A DNA stretch of 64,000 nucleotides from Bacillota bacterium (GCA_023412715.1 JAEZCC010000013.1:18577-82576); one strand, 5' to 3'; positions 31,371 to 40,989 are shown, numbered from the stretch's first letter. Made by a program: numbers and translations. Notes: generated by a model not told the origin, from the sequence alone.

Positions 31371-32216
31371 CTACTTTGCGTAGGTCCGGAACAAACGGAT
31401 CTTATGGCGGGCAACTTCGACAACGCTTTCCCGCGCCATAGCCATAAGGTCGCGGATGAACGCATGATTGCCGTATTTTTTGAACGCCTCTTCCAGCCCG
31501 CGGTTGAAAGCAAGGTTCAGATCCGTACCGACGTTGATTTTTGCGACTCCCAAGCCGCAAAGCCGGACGATGTCCTCATCGGGGGTGTTGGAGCCTCCGT
31601 GTACGACCATGGGGCAGGGCAGGGATTTTACAATCTGCTCCGCACGCTGAAAGTCGATCACAGGCTTGGAGGAATAAAGTCCATGCGCCGTGCCGATGGA
31701 AACGGCGAGCGCGTCGATTCCGGTTTCGGCGGCGAAAACCGCGGCTTTTTCCGGGTCCGTCATTCCGGAATTGCGGACTTCGACCGGAGCCGAGGCATCG
31801 AAAATTTCTCCGAGCTCCGCCTCTACGGAAACGCCGCGCGCATGGGCGTATTCCACGACCCGCCTGGTCGACTGGATGTTTTCGCTGAAATCCGAAGAGG
31901 AAAGATCAATCATGACGCCGGTAAATCCGCTCTCTATGCACCTGACGGCCTGTTCGTAGGAATGTCCGTGATCCAGGCTGACGGAAACCGGGACGGTGCA
32001 GTGGCCGGCCGCGGTATTCGCCATGGTGACCATATAGTCGGCGCCGGAAAAATCCAGATCATCGCGAAAGAGCTGGATAATGAGCGGGGACTTCTCTTCT
32101 TCGGCGGCTCTGGTAACGGCCTGGATCGTTTCCATGTTGACGACGTTGAACGCAGGGACGGCGTAGCCTTTTTTCTGCGCCTCCAGAAGCAGCGGTGCAA
32201 ACGGGACGATTTTCAT
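31371..32216 (-). CDS. Class II ketose-bisphosphate aldolase (Fba/GatY/KbaY family)
   Basis: Zinc-dependent aldolase of 281 aa that cleaves a ketose 1,6-bisphosphate (fructose or tagatose type) to dihydroxyacetone phosphate and an aldehyde. Catalytic Asp and zinc His lie in VSLDHGHSYEQA; further metal and phosphate ligands are in VEAELGEI, SIGTAHGLY, MVVHGGSNTPDE and KINVGTDLNLAF. The ATG at 32216 has AAGGAGTG correctly placed; an upstream GTG overlaps that site. It is transcribed away from the sugar operon on the other strand and shares its control region, so it probably serves the same pathway rather than glycolysis. Confidence 0.88.
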   Translation of the reverse strand: MKIVPFAPLLLEAQKKGYAVPAFNVVNMETIQAVTRAAEEEKSPLIIQLFRDDLDFSGADYMVTMANTAAGHCTVPVSVSLDHGHSYEQAVRCIESGFTGVMIDLSSSDFSENIQSTRRVVEYAHARGVSVEAELGEIFDASAPVEVRNSGMTDPEKAAVFAAETGIDALAVSIGTAHGLYSSKPVIDFQRAEQIVKSLPCPMVVHGGSNTPDEDIVRLCGLGVAKINVGTDLNLAFNRGLEEAFKKYGNHAFIRDLMAMARESVVEVARHKIRLFRTYAK

Positions 32217-32299
32217 TGCAATCACTCCTTAAAAGTTTGAAAACAGCGTAAATTTCCGGAAAAAGCGCGAAAGATATCTTCTGCGCTTTTGACTCTAAC

Positions 32300-32328
32300 A
32301 TCGTAGCACACAATTAAATCTTTTTCAA
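32300..32328 (-). promoter_or_regulatory. Promoter of the ketose-bisphosphate aldolase gene
   Basis: On the minus strand TTGAAA (32,323-32,328) and TACGAT (32,300-32,305) are 17 bases apart, about 85 bp before the aldolase start. Confidence 0.6.
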
Positions 32329-32444
32329 TATAAAATTAAAGATTATTGCTCTGGATAAGCCGGATTTGCCGGAAATAAGTATACATATTATCTACATTTT
32401 CAAATACTTTTTTGAAAAATTTAAAATAATATTATCGTTTGCTA

Positions 32445-32473
32445 TTGACAATCGCGGAATTTGCGGGTATGAT
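32445..32473 (+). promoter_or_regulatory. Promoter of the sugar catabolic operon
   Basis: TTGACA (32,445-32,450) and TATGAT (32,468-32,473) are separated by 17 bases, a near-consensus SigA promoter. Transcription from about 32,480 would read the kinase, aldolase and transporter genes. Confidence 0.72.
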
Positions 32474-32696
32474 AAAAGCCAAAAATAAATATCGATAAAA
32501 ATAAAACTACTCAGCAAGTGTGGAATAAAGGGAAAGCAAAATTATACAATAATCCTAATAATATTCTTTCATTATCGCGAATATGGTCATGGTTTGCCCG
32601 GAAAGCGCAGAATATATTGTCGTAAATGATAAATTAAAACAAAGCGGGAAAAACTGTGCAGCAGGATCTGGCCGGGTCAGAAGGAGGAGCTCGAAA

Positions 32697-34178
32697 ATGA
32701 CGAAAAGATACTCCATCGCGGTTGATTTGGGCGCCAGCGGCGGCAAAATGGCTGTCGGAATGTTCGACGGGAAAAAAATCGGCCTGAACGATTATTTTGC
32801 TTTCGGCAATGTCCCGGTGGACCTGAGGGGAACGCTTTACTGGGACATTTTCGGGCTTTATAAGAGCATCCTCGAAGGCTTCTCGCGGTACGGGGCGAAG
32901 TTCGGGGCGGCCGAGACCGTCGCTTTCGACACTTGGGGCGCCACCTACGGCCTTCTCGACAAAAAGGGAAGGCTGCTGGAGCCGATCTACCATTACCGCG
33001 ACAGCAGGACGGAACATACGCTGGCAGACATGTACCGCGTGATTCCCCGCAGAAAGCTCTTTGAGCTGACGGGCTGCCAGTGCGCAAGGACCTACACGCT
33101 TCCGCAGTTGTATTCCTGCGTCCTGTCAAAGGACCCGTGCCTGGAAAACGCGGAAGAGCTTCTGCTTCTGCCGGATCTGCTGGGATATTTTCTCACGGGG
33201 ATCAAGACGACCGAGATGACGATTGCAGGGACGTCGGCGCTGCTGGATAAAACGCAGGAGCGGTGGAGTCCTGAAATCACGAAGGTGTTTTCCATCCCCC
33301 CGCGCCTGCTGACGGAAATCGTCGGGCCGGGAACGGTAAAAGGGGATGTTTCCCCAAAAATCGCCGCAGAGGCCGGCCTCGGGAACGTCCGGCTGACGGC
33401 CACGGTTTCACACGACAGCGCTGCGGCGGTCGCTTCCATCCCCGGGTTCGGCCCAGACAAGCTCTATATCAGCATCGGCACGAACGTCAGCATGGGCATC
33501 GAGCGCGGCGAGCCGCTGATCTCCGACGCGGCGTTTGCCGCGGGCTTCAAAAACACGGGCGGCATGGGGAATAAAAAAATCGTCTACCGCGACTTTGCCG
33601 CATTCTGGATCATCAATGAACTGCGCCGGGAATGGTCAAAACAGCACGTCAGCTGCTCTTTCGACGATCTGCACCGGCTGGCCGGCCAGGCGAAATCCGT
33701 CAACTCCTACATCGATCCGGAAAACCCCGCATTCAATTCCTCGCAGGGCGATATGCGGCAAAAAATCAAGTCATATCTCGAAGAAACGGGACAGCCCGTT
33801 CCGACGACGGTGGGCGAGTTCGTCCGGTGCGTATTCGAAAGCATCGCAATGAAAATAAAATATTCCGCAGACTGCCTGAAAAACGACATGGGCGTTCCTC
33901 TGACGGAGGCGTTCGCAATCAACGGCGGCGCCCGGAACGCGCTTCTGGTGCAGATGATCAGCGACGCCCTCGGCATCCGCGTCAAGGCGGGCCTGCCGCA
34001 CGCGACGCTCGCCGGCAATCTGCTGACACAGCTGATCTCGCAGGGAGAAATCTCTTCCCTGGCGCAGATGCGCGAAGTCTCGGCAAATTCCTTCCAGATG
34101 GCGGAGTATGACCCCTCTCCTTCCAAGGACTGGGACCTGGAACTGCACCGTGCGGTGGAAAAACACATCTTTGGGTAA
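32697..34178 (+). CDS. FGGY-family carbohydrate kinase, rhamnulokinase-like
   Basis: Sugar kinase of 493 aa in the RhaB branch of the FGGY family. The N-terminal phosphate loop is SIAVDLGASGGKMAVGMFDG; AFDTWGATYGLLDKKG and PIYHYRDSRTE are RhaB-like; the second-domain ATP site shows LYISIGTNVSMGIE and EAFAINGGARNALLVQMISDALG. It would phosphorylate a ketose such as rhamnulose at C1. GGAGGAG precedes the ATG at 32697; an in-frame start at 32583 lacks a ribosome site. The next gene is a class II aldolase, as expected for kinase followed by phosphate-ester cleavage. The exact sugar is not determined. Confidence 0.85.
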   Translation: MTKRYSIAVDLGASGGKMAVGMFDGKKIGLNDYFAFGNVPVDLRGTLYWDIFGLYKSILEGFSRYGAKFGAAETVAFDTWGATYGLLDKKGRLLEPIYHYRDSRTEHTLADMYRVIPRRKLFELTGCQCARTYTLPQLYSCVLSKDPCLENAEELLLLPDLLGYFLTGIKTTEMTIAGTSALLDKTQERWSPEITKVFSIPPRLLTEIVGPGTVKGDVSPKIAAEAGLGNVRLTATVSHDSAAAVASIPGFGPDKLYISIGTNVSMGIERGEPLISDAAFAAGFKNTGGMGNKKIVYRDFAAFWIINELRREWSKQHVSCSFDDLHRLAGQAKSVNSYIDPENPAFNSSQGDMRQKIKSYLEETGQPVPTTVGEFVRCVFESIAMKIKYSADCLKNDMGVPLTEAFAINGGARNALLVQMISDALGIRVKAGLPHATLAGNLLTQLISQGEISSLAQMREVSANSFQMAEYDPSPSKDWDLELHRAVEKHIFG

Positions 34179-34256
34179 GCGTATCTTCCCGGTTCGCGGT
34201 TGCTTTGCCGAAAGCCGGGTTTATCATCACAAATTTATTTATGGAGGGACTCAATT

Positions 34257-34883
34257 ATGGACATTGCTTTGATTCAGGAAGTTATAAAGGTGGCAAAGCG
34301 ATTGGACTCAAAAGAACTCGTCAATACATTTGAAGGAAACATCTCCACGAAGAAGGACGGTTTGCTCTATATCACCCCGACGACAAGGAATAAAGGCCTT
34401 CTGACGGAAGAGATGATCGCCGTAATCGACGAGAACGGAAAACAGATCAGCGGGAACTGCCGCCCGACTTCGGAACTGCCGCTGCACACCCACACCTACC
34501 TGATGCGCGACGACATCGGCGGCGTAATCCACTGCCACCCGCCTTACCTGACCGCTTACGCCCTGTGCAACAAGCCGGTCGAGACAAAAGCATACCCCGA
34601 GATGATGGGCAACTTTACGCGCTTCGAGGTCGCTCCGTACGGCAGGCCGGGAACGGACGACATCTACAAGGGCGTGATTCCGCTGATTCAGCGGCACCAG
34701 GACATTATCATTCTGGGGAACCACGGGGTGCTCGTGGTCGGCAAAACGGTGACGGACGCGATGAATAAGCTGGAAGCCGCCGAGGCAATCACGAAAGTGA
34801 TCTTCCTGTCCAACCAGCTGGGGAAACAGGTGGATCTCGACGAGGAAGAGTGCCGCTTCTTCTTCTCTTTAAACAAACATTGA
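34257..34883 (+). CDS. Class II aldolase/adducin family, fuculose-phosphate aldolase-like
   Basis: A 208-aa zinc enzyme of the FucA/AraD/RhaD fold. Zinc histidines are in LPLHTHTYLM, VIHCHPPYLTA and IILGNHGVLVVG, and the phosphate site in NTFEGNIS and TPTTRN. The likely reaction is retro-aldol cleavage of a ketose 1-phosphate to dihydroxyacetone phosphate and an aldehyde. It follows the RhaB-like kinase with an 78-bp gap and has GGAGGGA upstream of the ATG. AraD-type epimerase activity is an alternative that sequence alone cannot exclude. Confidence 0.85.
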   Translation: MDIALIQEVIKVAKRLDSKELVNTFEGNISTKKDGLLYITPTTRNKGLLTEEMIAVIDENGKQISGNCRPTSELPLHTHTYLMRDDIGGVIHCHPPYLTAYALCNKPVETKAYPEMMGNFTRFEVAPYGRPGTDDIYKGVIPLIQRHQDIIILGNHGVLVVGKTVTDAMNKLEAAEAITKVIFLSNQLGKQVDLDEEECRFFFSLNKH

Positions 34884-34967
34884 TCGCCGGCGCCCGGCCT
34901 TAGAACAGCGCGGCGGGCGTCCGCGGTTTCTGTAAGCAGTGTCAAAAATTTTTTGGGAGGTTTTGAA

Positions 34968-36314
34968 ATGCAAAAGAAACGCATTGTCAAGTCCATTTTG
35001 GCATCATCTCTGGCATTGTCCCTCGTCCTGGGAGGGTGCTCGTCCGGCGGCTCTTCATCTCAGGGCGCTTCCGGCGCCTCGGTCGCCGAGTCGTCGGCCA
35101 GCGCCGGGAAAACCGAACTCACCCTGTGGACCTGGTCGCCGATTGAACGCACCGCAAAGAAAATGGTGGCGGATTTTGAAGCGAAGCACCCGGACATCAA
35201 AATCAACTACTCCAACTACAATTACGACCCGGAGTATCTGGCGGCCCTTTCCGCCGGCGCGGCGGCAAACAATCTTCCCGATATCATCGGCACGCAGCCG
35301 GGATCCCTGACGCAGCAGTACCGCGACTATCTGGTCCCGCTCGACAGCTATGCGAAAAAGGCGTGGGGCGACAACTGGACGGACAAATTCTACAAGATAG
35401 CCTCCAGCCAGATCAAGCTCGGGAATCCGAGCGGCGACGATAACTCTTACCTCCTGCCGATTGAAACGCAGATCATCAATATCTACTACAATAAGACGCT
35501 GTTCAACCAGCTCGGGATCACCGTTCCCAAAACATACGCCGACCTGAAAGCCGCGGCGCAAAAGCTGAAGGCCGCGGGCAAGGCCCCGATGTTCCAGGGC
35601 GGCGCGGACGGATGGCAGAACGTGAACGTTTATCTGATGCTCGTTTCGCAGATTGACACGAAGGTGTTCGACGAGGCGCAGGCGGGCACCGTAAAATGGA
35701 CCGACGAAAAGCTTGTGCGGGCAATGAAGAACTGGAAAAAGCTCTTTGACGACGGCATTATCCAGGCGGGCGCTCTTTCCGCCCACTCCTACCCCGACGG
35801 CGTCAACGCGCTCACCTCTCAGAACGCCGGCATGATCGCGCTCGGCTCCTGGTGGCCGCAGGAATACACGGCTTCCAACGCCGCGCAGACGGTAAAGGAC
35901 TGGGTCTTCGACGATTTTTATCTTCCCCCTGTGGAAGACGGCCTGACGGAAAGCCAGCCGATCGGCGGGATCGATTTCGGCTATGCAATTACAAAGAGCT
36001 GCAAGAATGTCGACGCCGCATGGACGGCCCTCCAGTCCTTCGCGGCCGAAGAGGGCAACCAGGCCTGCGTCAATGACCTGAATGACCTTTCCGCATTCAA
36101 GGGCATCCAGCCGACAGGCAGCATTCCCGACAGCATCAAAACCCAGGTGAAGGATTATTCGTCAAAGCTCGACGAGTGCATGAACCAGAGGATCGGTGAG
36201 CCGACCGTTCAGACGGCGCTTCAGGATGCGCTGGCCGGCGTCGCGTCCGGCGAGCTGACTCCGGAAGCAGGAATGGAAAACGTCCAGAAAGCACAGGATA
36301 AACTGAAATCCTGA
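34968..36314 (+). CDS. ABC sugar transporter, substrate-binding lipoprotein
   Basis: Extracellular solute-binding protein family 1, 448 aa. The signal peptide ends in a lipobox LVLGGCSSGG, so Cys about residue 23 is lipidated and anchors the protein outside the membrane. A Ser/Ala-rich linker follows, then LTLWTWSPIERTAKKMVADFEAKHPDIKINYSNYNYDPEYL, typical of MalE/UgpB-type oligosaccharide or sugar binders, and MIALGSWWPQEY later. AGGAGG-like site precedes the ATG. Two permeases follow. Confidence 0.92.
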   Translation: MQKKRIVKSILASSLALSLVLGGCSSGGSSSQGASGASVAESSASAGKTELTLWTWSPIERTAKKMVADFEAKHPDIKINYSNYNYDPEYLAALSAGAAANNLPDIIGTQPGSLTQQYRDYLVPLDSYAKKAWGDNWTDKFYKIASSQIKLGNPSGDDNSYLLPIETQIINIYYNKTLFNQLGITVPKTYADLKAAAQKLKAAGKAPMFQGGADGWQNVNVYLMLVSQIDTKVFDEAQAGTVKWTDEKLVRAMKNWKKLFDDGIIQAGALSAHSYPDGVNALTSQNAGMIALGSWWPQEYTASNAAQTVKDWVFDDFYLPPVEDGLTESQPIGGIDFGYAITKSCKNVDAAWTALQSFAAEEGNQACVNDLNDLSAFKGIQPTGSIPDSIKTQVKDYSSKLDECMNQRIGEPTVQTALQDALAGVASGELTPEAGMENVQKAQDKLKS

Positions 36315-36411
36315 CGCCTGCCCGGGTATTGTTTGTGTAGACGAGGAGCTCTGGAGGGAACCTGCCTGCTTTGCGCGGGTTCCCCCCATCGTTATTGAAG
36401 GACGGAGTGAG

Positions 36412-37332
36412 ATGGCCGTGGACCGGAATAAAATAACCGGGAAAGTAAATATCGCCGGATATCTTTTTATTCTTCCAGCTTTTTTATTTTTTCTCTGTTT
36501 CATCCTGTACCCGATTCTGTTCGTCGGGTGGGGCAGCTTCTTTGACTGGTCGACTCTTTCAAAGATGGAATTCGTCGGGCTGGAAAATTACCGGCAATTG
36601 TTTCAGGACAAGGTTTTTTGGATCACCCTGCGGAATTCCGTATACTGGATTGCATTGACCGTACCGATCCAGGCGGCTCTTGGTTTTATTCTGGCCTATA
36701 TCATTGAAGAGCGCCTGAAGCGTTTCAAAGGATTTTTCAGGACGGGTTTTTTCTTTCCCGTTGTGACGTCTGTTGTTGTAATCGCCATTGTGTGGACGAA
36801 AATGTACGCCCCCTACCAGGGGATTATCTCTCACTTTCTGGCCGGGGTGGGGATTCACGGCGAGTCCGATTTTCTGGGTTCGCCGGGCACTTCGATTTTT
36901 GCCATTATACTTGTGAACATATGGAAATGGGCCGGCTGGTCCATGGTGATGTATATAGCGGGCATTTCGCAGATCCCCGAGGAGATCAAGGAAGCGGCCC
37001 AGATTGACGGCGCGGGCGCCATGAAAACGATTTTCTACATTTACCTGCCTTCCCTGTCTTCCGTGCACAAATCCCTGCTGATGCTCGGGATCATCGGATC
37101 GCTGCAGACCTTCGCGCTGATCTTTACAATGACGGCGGGCGGCCCGAACCACGCTTCGGAAATGCCGGGCACCTATATTTTCAAAGCGGGCTTCACCAAC
37201 CAGCAGATGGGCTACGCTTCGGCAATCTCCATCTTTATTCTGCTGTTCGCCCTCGTTCTGACCGCTATCCAGATCGGCGTGCTGGGCTCCGGTGACTTCG
37301 TCCGGAAAGGAGACAGGAAAAATGCCAGATAA
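36412..37332 (+). CDS. ABC sugar transporter permease 1 (MalF-like)
   Basis: Membrane subunit of 306 aa with six hydrophobic helices. The inner-membrane EAA loop, EEIKEAAQIDGAGAMKTIFYIYLPSL, which docks on the ATPase, is present in the last third. ACGGAGTG precedes the ATG. It overlaps the next permease by 11 bp. No ATP-binding gene is in the cluster, so a shared MsmX/UgpC-type ATPase encoded elsewhere must energise the importer, as is usual for such Firmicutes systems. Confidence 0.92.
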   Translation: MAVDRNKITGKVNIAGYLFILPAFLFFLCFILYPILFVGWGSFFDWSTLSKMEFVGLENYRQLFQDKVFWITLRNSVYWIALTVPIQAALGFILAYIIEERLKRFKGFFRTGFFFPVVTSVVVIAIVWTKMYAPYQGIISHFLAGVGIHGESDFLGSPGTSIFAIILVNIWKWAGWSMVMYIAGISQIPEEIKEAAQIDGAGAMKTIFYIYLPSLSSVHKSLLMLGIIGSLQTFALIFTMTAGGPNHASEMPGTYIFKAGFTNQQMGYASAISIFILLFALVLTAIQIGVLGSGDFVRKGDRKNAR

Positions 37333-38167
37333 TCGTCTTCCGCGGAGAATAAAGGGCGGCCAGATCGGCTGGGTGGTCCTTCTCTCGGCCGTTCTGCTGA
37401 TTACCCTGATCCCCATGTTTTATATGCTGAGCATGTCCGTCCGGACGCAGGACAATATTTTCGAACCGACCCTGTTCGTCTCAAACATCACGTTCATCAA
37501 CTATGAGACGGTCATCAGCCAGAACCCGACGCTCATTATGAATTTCGTCTCCAGCTTTGTCGTGACGATCGTCTCCGTCGCGTTGGTCACGCTGTTTTCC
37601 AGCATGGCGGTCTTCGGGTTTTCGCGGAAACGGGTTTACGGCAAAAGGATCCTGTACAACCTTCTCCTTTCCACCCTGATGGTCCCGATCAGTTCCCTGG
37701 TGATTCCGCTGACCCAAATCAACAGCCGCCTGAACTGGCTGAACCATTACCAAGGGCTGATCTTTCCCTATACCGCGCTGGGGATCCCGTTCGCCATCGT
37801 CATCCTGAAAGGGTTTATGGACAACTTCCCGATGGAGCTGGAAGAAGCGGCGACCATCGACGGCTGCGGGACCGTCAGGCTGTTCGTCAGCATCGTGCTC
37901 CCGACGCTCCGTCCCGGGCTGATTGTCATCATCATCTGGCAGTTCCTGACCTCCTGGAATGAATTCTTCCTCGCCCTCGTCACCATGTCCGACAAAACGA
38001 CGAAGACGCTTCCGCTGATCGCCCAGCAGTACCAGGGAATGTATTTCAGCCAGCCGGGCGCGCTGTTCGCGACTCTGGTCATGATTACGGTGCCGATGAT
38101 CGTCTTCTATATCTGCGTCCAGAAAAACTTTGTGAAAGGCCTGATGAGCGGCGCGGTGAAGGGATAG
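37322..38167 (+). CDS. ABC sugar transporter permease 2 (MalG-like)
   Basis: Second membrane subunit, 281 aa, six helices. The EAA loop is ELEEAATIDGCGTVRLFVSIVLPTLRPGL. The ATG at 37322 has GGAAAGGAG upstream, inside the end of the first permease gene. The N-terminus MPDNRLPRRIKGG is cytoplasmic and is followed by the first helix VVLLSAVLLITLIPMFYML. Confidence 0.92.
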   Translation: MPDNRLPRRIKGGQIGWVVLLSAVLLITLIPMFYMLSMSVRTQDNIFEPTLFVSNITFINYETVISQNPTLIMNFVSSFVVTIVSVALVTLFSSMAVFGFSRKRVYGKRILYNLLLSTLMVPISSLVIPLTQINSRLNWLNHYQGLIFPYTALGIPFAIVILKGFMDNFPMELEEAATIDGCGTVRLFVSIVLPTLRPGLIVIIIWQFLTSWNEFFLALVTMSDKTTKTLPLIAQQYQGMYFSQPGALFATLVMITVPMIVFYICVQKNFVKGLMSGAVKG

Positions 38168-38196
38168 CGCCCGGCAGGCGAAAGAAGGGATCTAAA

Positions 38197-39684
38197 TTGG
38201 CTTTTCTTGGGCTGGATGTGGGCACCACCGCCTGCAAGGCGGCGGTTCTGCTGGAAGACGGAAGCCTGACGTGCATTTCCAGAAAAGAGTACGAAATCAG
38301 GCGGCCGCTCCCGGGATATGCGGAGCTGGAGCCGGAAGAGGTCTGGGACGCGGTCCGCTTCTGTGTGCGCGAGACCGCCGGCAGATGCCCGGAAACCATT
38401 GAGGCGCTTGCGGTTTCGAGCCAGGGAGAAGGCTGCGTCGCGCTGGACGGTTCCTTCCGTCCCGTCTCCCCGATTGTCGTGTCCTTCGACGCCCGCGCGG
38501 CCGAACAGACAAAATCCCTGGAAAAGCAGTTCGGGAAAAAATATTTCTTCCGGATGGGCGGGCAGATCCTGTCCTCCATGGGGACGCTTCCGAAGATCCT
38601 GTGGATGAATCAGAACCGCTCCGGTCCTTCCGGCCTTCCCGCAAAATATGTCTGCGTCGGCGATTTCGTCATGCTGCGGCTCGGCTGCCCGCCCGTGACG
38701 GACCGCTCCATGGCCGCGCGGACCATGATGTATCACATTGCGGGAAAGGGCTGGAACGACGATTTGCTGAGCGCCGCAGGAATCCGCAGGGACCATCTCT
38801 GCGAGATACAGCCCTCCGGCGTGCCGGTCGGGAAAATCCCGCATCCGGTCGCCGCGGAGCTGGGTCTGCCAGACGGGGTGGCCGCGGTGGTCGGGGGCCA
38901 CGACCAGCCCTGCGCCCTTTTGGGGACGGGAGCCGCGGGCACCGGCGAAGCCGCCTATTCCCTGGGCACGACGGAAACCCTGGTCTGCGCGTCGGATACT
39001 TTTCTGGACGGCCTTTTCGAATACGGGCTCCCCTGCTACCCCCACGTGCTGGAAAATTATTTCGTCACGCTTCCGGGCAATTTCACCGGCGGCAATCTGC
39101 TTCAATGGTTCCGCGATCAGTTCGGCCGGCAGGAAATGGACGAAGAACGCCGAACGGGGAAAAGCGCGTACGGGACCCTGATGGAAGAAATGGCGGAGCA
39201 GCCGTCTTCGCTTTACGTGCTGCCGCATTTTACCGTCACGGGGTCGCCGTGGAACGACTCCTCCAGCGCGGGCATGGTAGCCGGGCTGAAGCTCGGCACG
39301 ACAAGGGCCGAATTCATCCGGGGGCTTGAGGAGGGGGTCACCTACGAAATCCTGCTGAACCTGACGCTGCTGGAACGGCTGAGCGTCCCGGTCGGCCGGC
39401 TGTATACCGTGGGCGGAGGGACAAAATCCCAAAAGCTGCTGCAGCTGAAGGCGGACATTCTGGGCGTACCGCTTACGGTCCCCGAAATACCGGAGGCGCC
39501 CTGCAGGGGCGCGGCGCTGCTGGCGGCAAAGGGCTGCGGAATACCTGCGGACGCTTTTCCGGCCCGCCGCACGGCGGGGACAAAAACGTTTTGCCCCAGG
39601 CGCCGCCTGCACGAGCAATACCTGCGTTCCTTTGAAAAATACAAAAGACTGTACCCGGCCGTGAAAAGTATTCTGAAAGAATAA
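38197..39684 (+). CDS. FGGY-family carbohydrate kinase, xylulokinase-like
   Basis: A second FGGY kinase of 495 aa, from a different branch to the first. Motifs: LGLDVGTTACKAAVLLEDG, SSQGEGCVALD, GGHDQPCALLGTGAAGTGEAAYSLGTTETLV and YTVGGGTKSQKLLQLKADILGVP. Xylulokinase, gluconate- or erythritol-kinase specificity are all possible. It starts at TTG with AAGGGA seven bases before. It is 29 bp downstream of the permease. Having two FGGY kinases in one operon suggests two substrates or a two-step phosphorylation. Confidence 0.85.
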   Translation: MAFLGLDVGTTACKAAVLLEDGSLTCISRKEYEIRRPLPGYAELEPEEVWDAVRFCVRETAGRCPETIEALAVSSQGEGCVALDGSFRPVSPIVVSFDARAAEQTKSLEKQFGKKYFFRMGGQILSSMGTLPKILWMNQNRSGPSGLPAKYVCVGDFVMLRLGCPPVTDRSMAARTMMYHIAGKGWNDDLLSAAGIRRDHLCEIQPSGVPVGKIPHPVAAELGLPDGVAAVVGGHDQPCALLGTGAAGTGEAAYSLGTTETLVCASDTFLDGLFEYGLPCYPHVLENYFVTLPGNFTGGNLLQWFRDQFGRQEMDEERRTGKSAYGTLMEEMAEQPSSLYVLPHFTVTGSPWNDSSSAGMVAGLKLGTTRAEFIRGLEEGVTYEILLNLTLLERLSVPVGRLYTVGGGTKSQKLLQLKADILGVPLTVPEIPEAPCRGAALLAAKGCGIPADAFPARRTAGTKTFCPRRRLHEQYLRSFEKYKRLYPAVKSILKE

Positions 39685-39716
39685 ATCTTTTCAGATTGAA
39701 TGTCTGATGGTAGATT

Positions 39717-39738
39717 TTGTATTCTTTTAATGATACAA
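39717..39738. promoter_or_regulatory. Candidate operator before the ROK gene
   Basis: A palindrome TTGTAT-N10-ATACAA lies in the 87-bp gap between the second kinase and the ROK regulator, overlapping a possible -10 box TACAAT. It is a candidate autoregulatory site. The evidence is only the symmetry and position. Confidence 0.35.
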
Positions 39739-39771
39739 TTTTAATACGCATCAGAGGGGAGATCGGTGAAG

Positions 39772-40989
39772 ATGGCGGAATCCATCATTGAAAGCAGAAA
39801 ATATTATAAGAGAAATAAAATTTTAAATATTATCCGCTGCAACGACAATGTTTCAAGATACGAAATTAAAAAAATGACCTCGTACAGCATGTCGACCGTC
39901 CTGGACCTGATTGAGGAGCTGACGAGGGAGAGGCTGATCTACGAAGAGCAGTGCGAGGAATCCAGAGTGGGCCGCAGGCCCGTCTGGCTGCACCTGAACC
40001 CGCACGGGGGGTATTTCATCGGGGTGGAATTCAACGGGCGTAAGATGCACTCCGCCGTGCTGGATTTCTGCGGAAAAATTCTTTACGAAACGGAGTCTCC
40101 CCTGTCCTTCGACGAGACGAAGGAAGAGATCCTCGCGAAGATCAGGGACCACATCGACCGGGCTCTTGCGCAGGCCGAGGGCGGCAGGAAGAAAGTGTTC
40201 GGCATCGGCATCGGGGTTCCCGGCTATGTCGACAAAAAGCACGGCATCGCCGTTTCGTATGCCCACCTGAAAGAGTGGAAGGATATCAAAATCCGCCGGA
40301 TTATCGAAGAAGAGTACCATCTTCCCTGCTATATAGAAAACAATGTCAACGTCATGGCGTTCGCGTACACATGGCTGTGCCCCAAAGAGGACATCTCGGA
40401 CTTTCTGTTTGTCTCGATCCGTACCGGGGCGCGCGTGATTCCGTTCATCAACAGCCGGGCGGTTTTAAGCAACCACGGCTTTTCGGGCGAACTGGGCCAC
40501 GTCAAGATACCGGGCGGCAGCCGCATGTGCTCCTGCGGAAAGATCGGCTGCCTCAATTCGGAGGTTTCGGACATCAGCATTGTCGACAAGATTCTGGAGG
40601 GGATCCGCGTCGGAAGGTTCCGCGAAATCTCGGAAATGGTCGGCGGGGATCTTTCCAAAATCGATATGGACGTTTTCGCCAAATCGGTCGGAATGGGGCA
40701 TAAGGATTCGCTGACCCTGCTCCGGTCCTGCGGGGAAACCTTGGGCTACGCCCTCAGCATGCTGGTCAACATCTTTGCGCCTCAGACCCTCGTCCTTTCC
40801 GGCAAGCTGGCAAAGCTCGGCGATCCGTTCCTGGACCCCGTGAGGGAAAGCATCGGCAGAAACAGCATAGAAGAAAACTTCCGCACCCTGAAGGTAATGG
40901 CATCTTCGTTCAGCGACAACATCGGCGCCATCGGTGCGGCGGCCCTGGTCATGCAGAAAAAATTTGAATTTATAGACAAACCGATTTAG
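39772..40989 (+). CDS. ROK family transcriptional regulator (NagC/XylR type)
   Basis: Regulator of 405 aa. The N-terminal winged helix-turn-helix (NKILNIIRCNDNVSRYEIKKMTSYSMSTVLDLIEELTRERLIYE) binds DNA; the ROK sugar-kinase-like domain follows with GIGIGVPGYVDKKHG and GELGHVKIPGGSRMCSCGKIGCLNSEVS, where the CxCGxxGCxE-type zinc motif is intact except that the last residue is Asn-Ser-Glu in place of Cys-x-Glu. ROK repressors sense a free or phosphorylated sugar. A GTG at 39766 is an alternative start. It probably controls the surrounding operon. Confidence 0.9.
   Translation: MAESIIESRKYYKRNKILNIIRCNDNVSRYEIKKMTSYSMSTVLDLIEELTRERLIYEEQCEESRVGRRPVWLHLNPHGGYFIGVEFNGRKMHSAVLDFCGKILYETESPLSFDETKEEILAKIRDHIDRALAQAEGGRKKVFGIGIGVPGYVDKKHGIAVSYAHLKEWKDIKIRRIIEEEYHLPCYIENNVNVMAFAYTWLCPKEDISDFLFVSIRTGARVIPFINSRAVLSNHGFSGELGHVKIPGGSRMCSCGKIGCLNSEVSDISIVDKILEGIRVGRFREISEMVGGDLSKIDMDVFAKSVGMGHKDSLTLLRSCGETLGYALSMLVNIFAPQTLVLSGKLAKLGDPFLDPVRESIGRNSIEENFRTLKVMASSFSDNIGAIGAAALVMQKKFEFIDKPI

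Larger units (their letters stand above)
32217..32696. other. Divergent control region of the sugar locus
   Basis: 480 bp of AT-rich sequence between the aldolase (minus) and the sugar kinase (plus). It contains one clear promoter in each direction (32,300-32,328 and 32,445-32,473). The plus-strand leader is long, about 215 nt. Motifs of the type ATTATCG recur at about 32,432, 32,571 and, as ATATCGATAAA, at about 32,489, and may be regulator sites. No small ORF with a ribosome site was found. Confidence 0.65.

Noticed and set aside
34953..34968. Alternative start of the binding lipoprotein at 34,953
   Set aside because: It lies within the Shine-Dalgarno sequence; ATG 34,968 gives a proper lipoprotein signal peptide.
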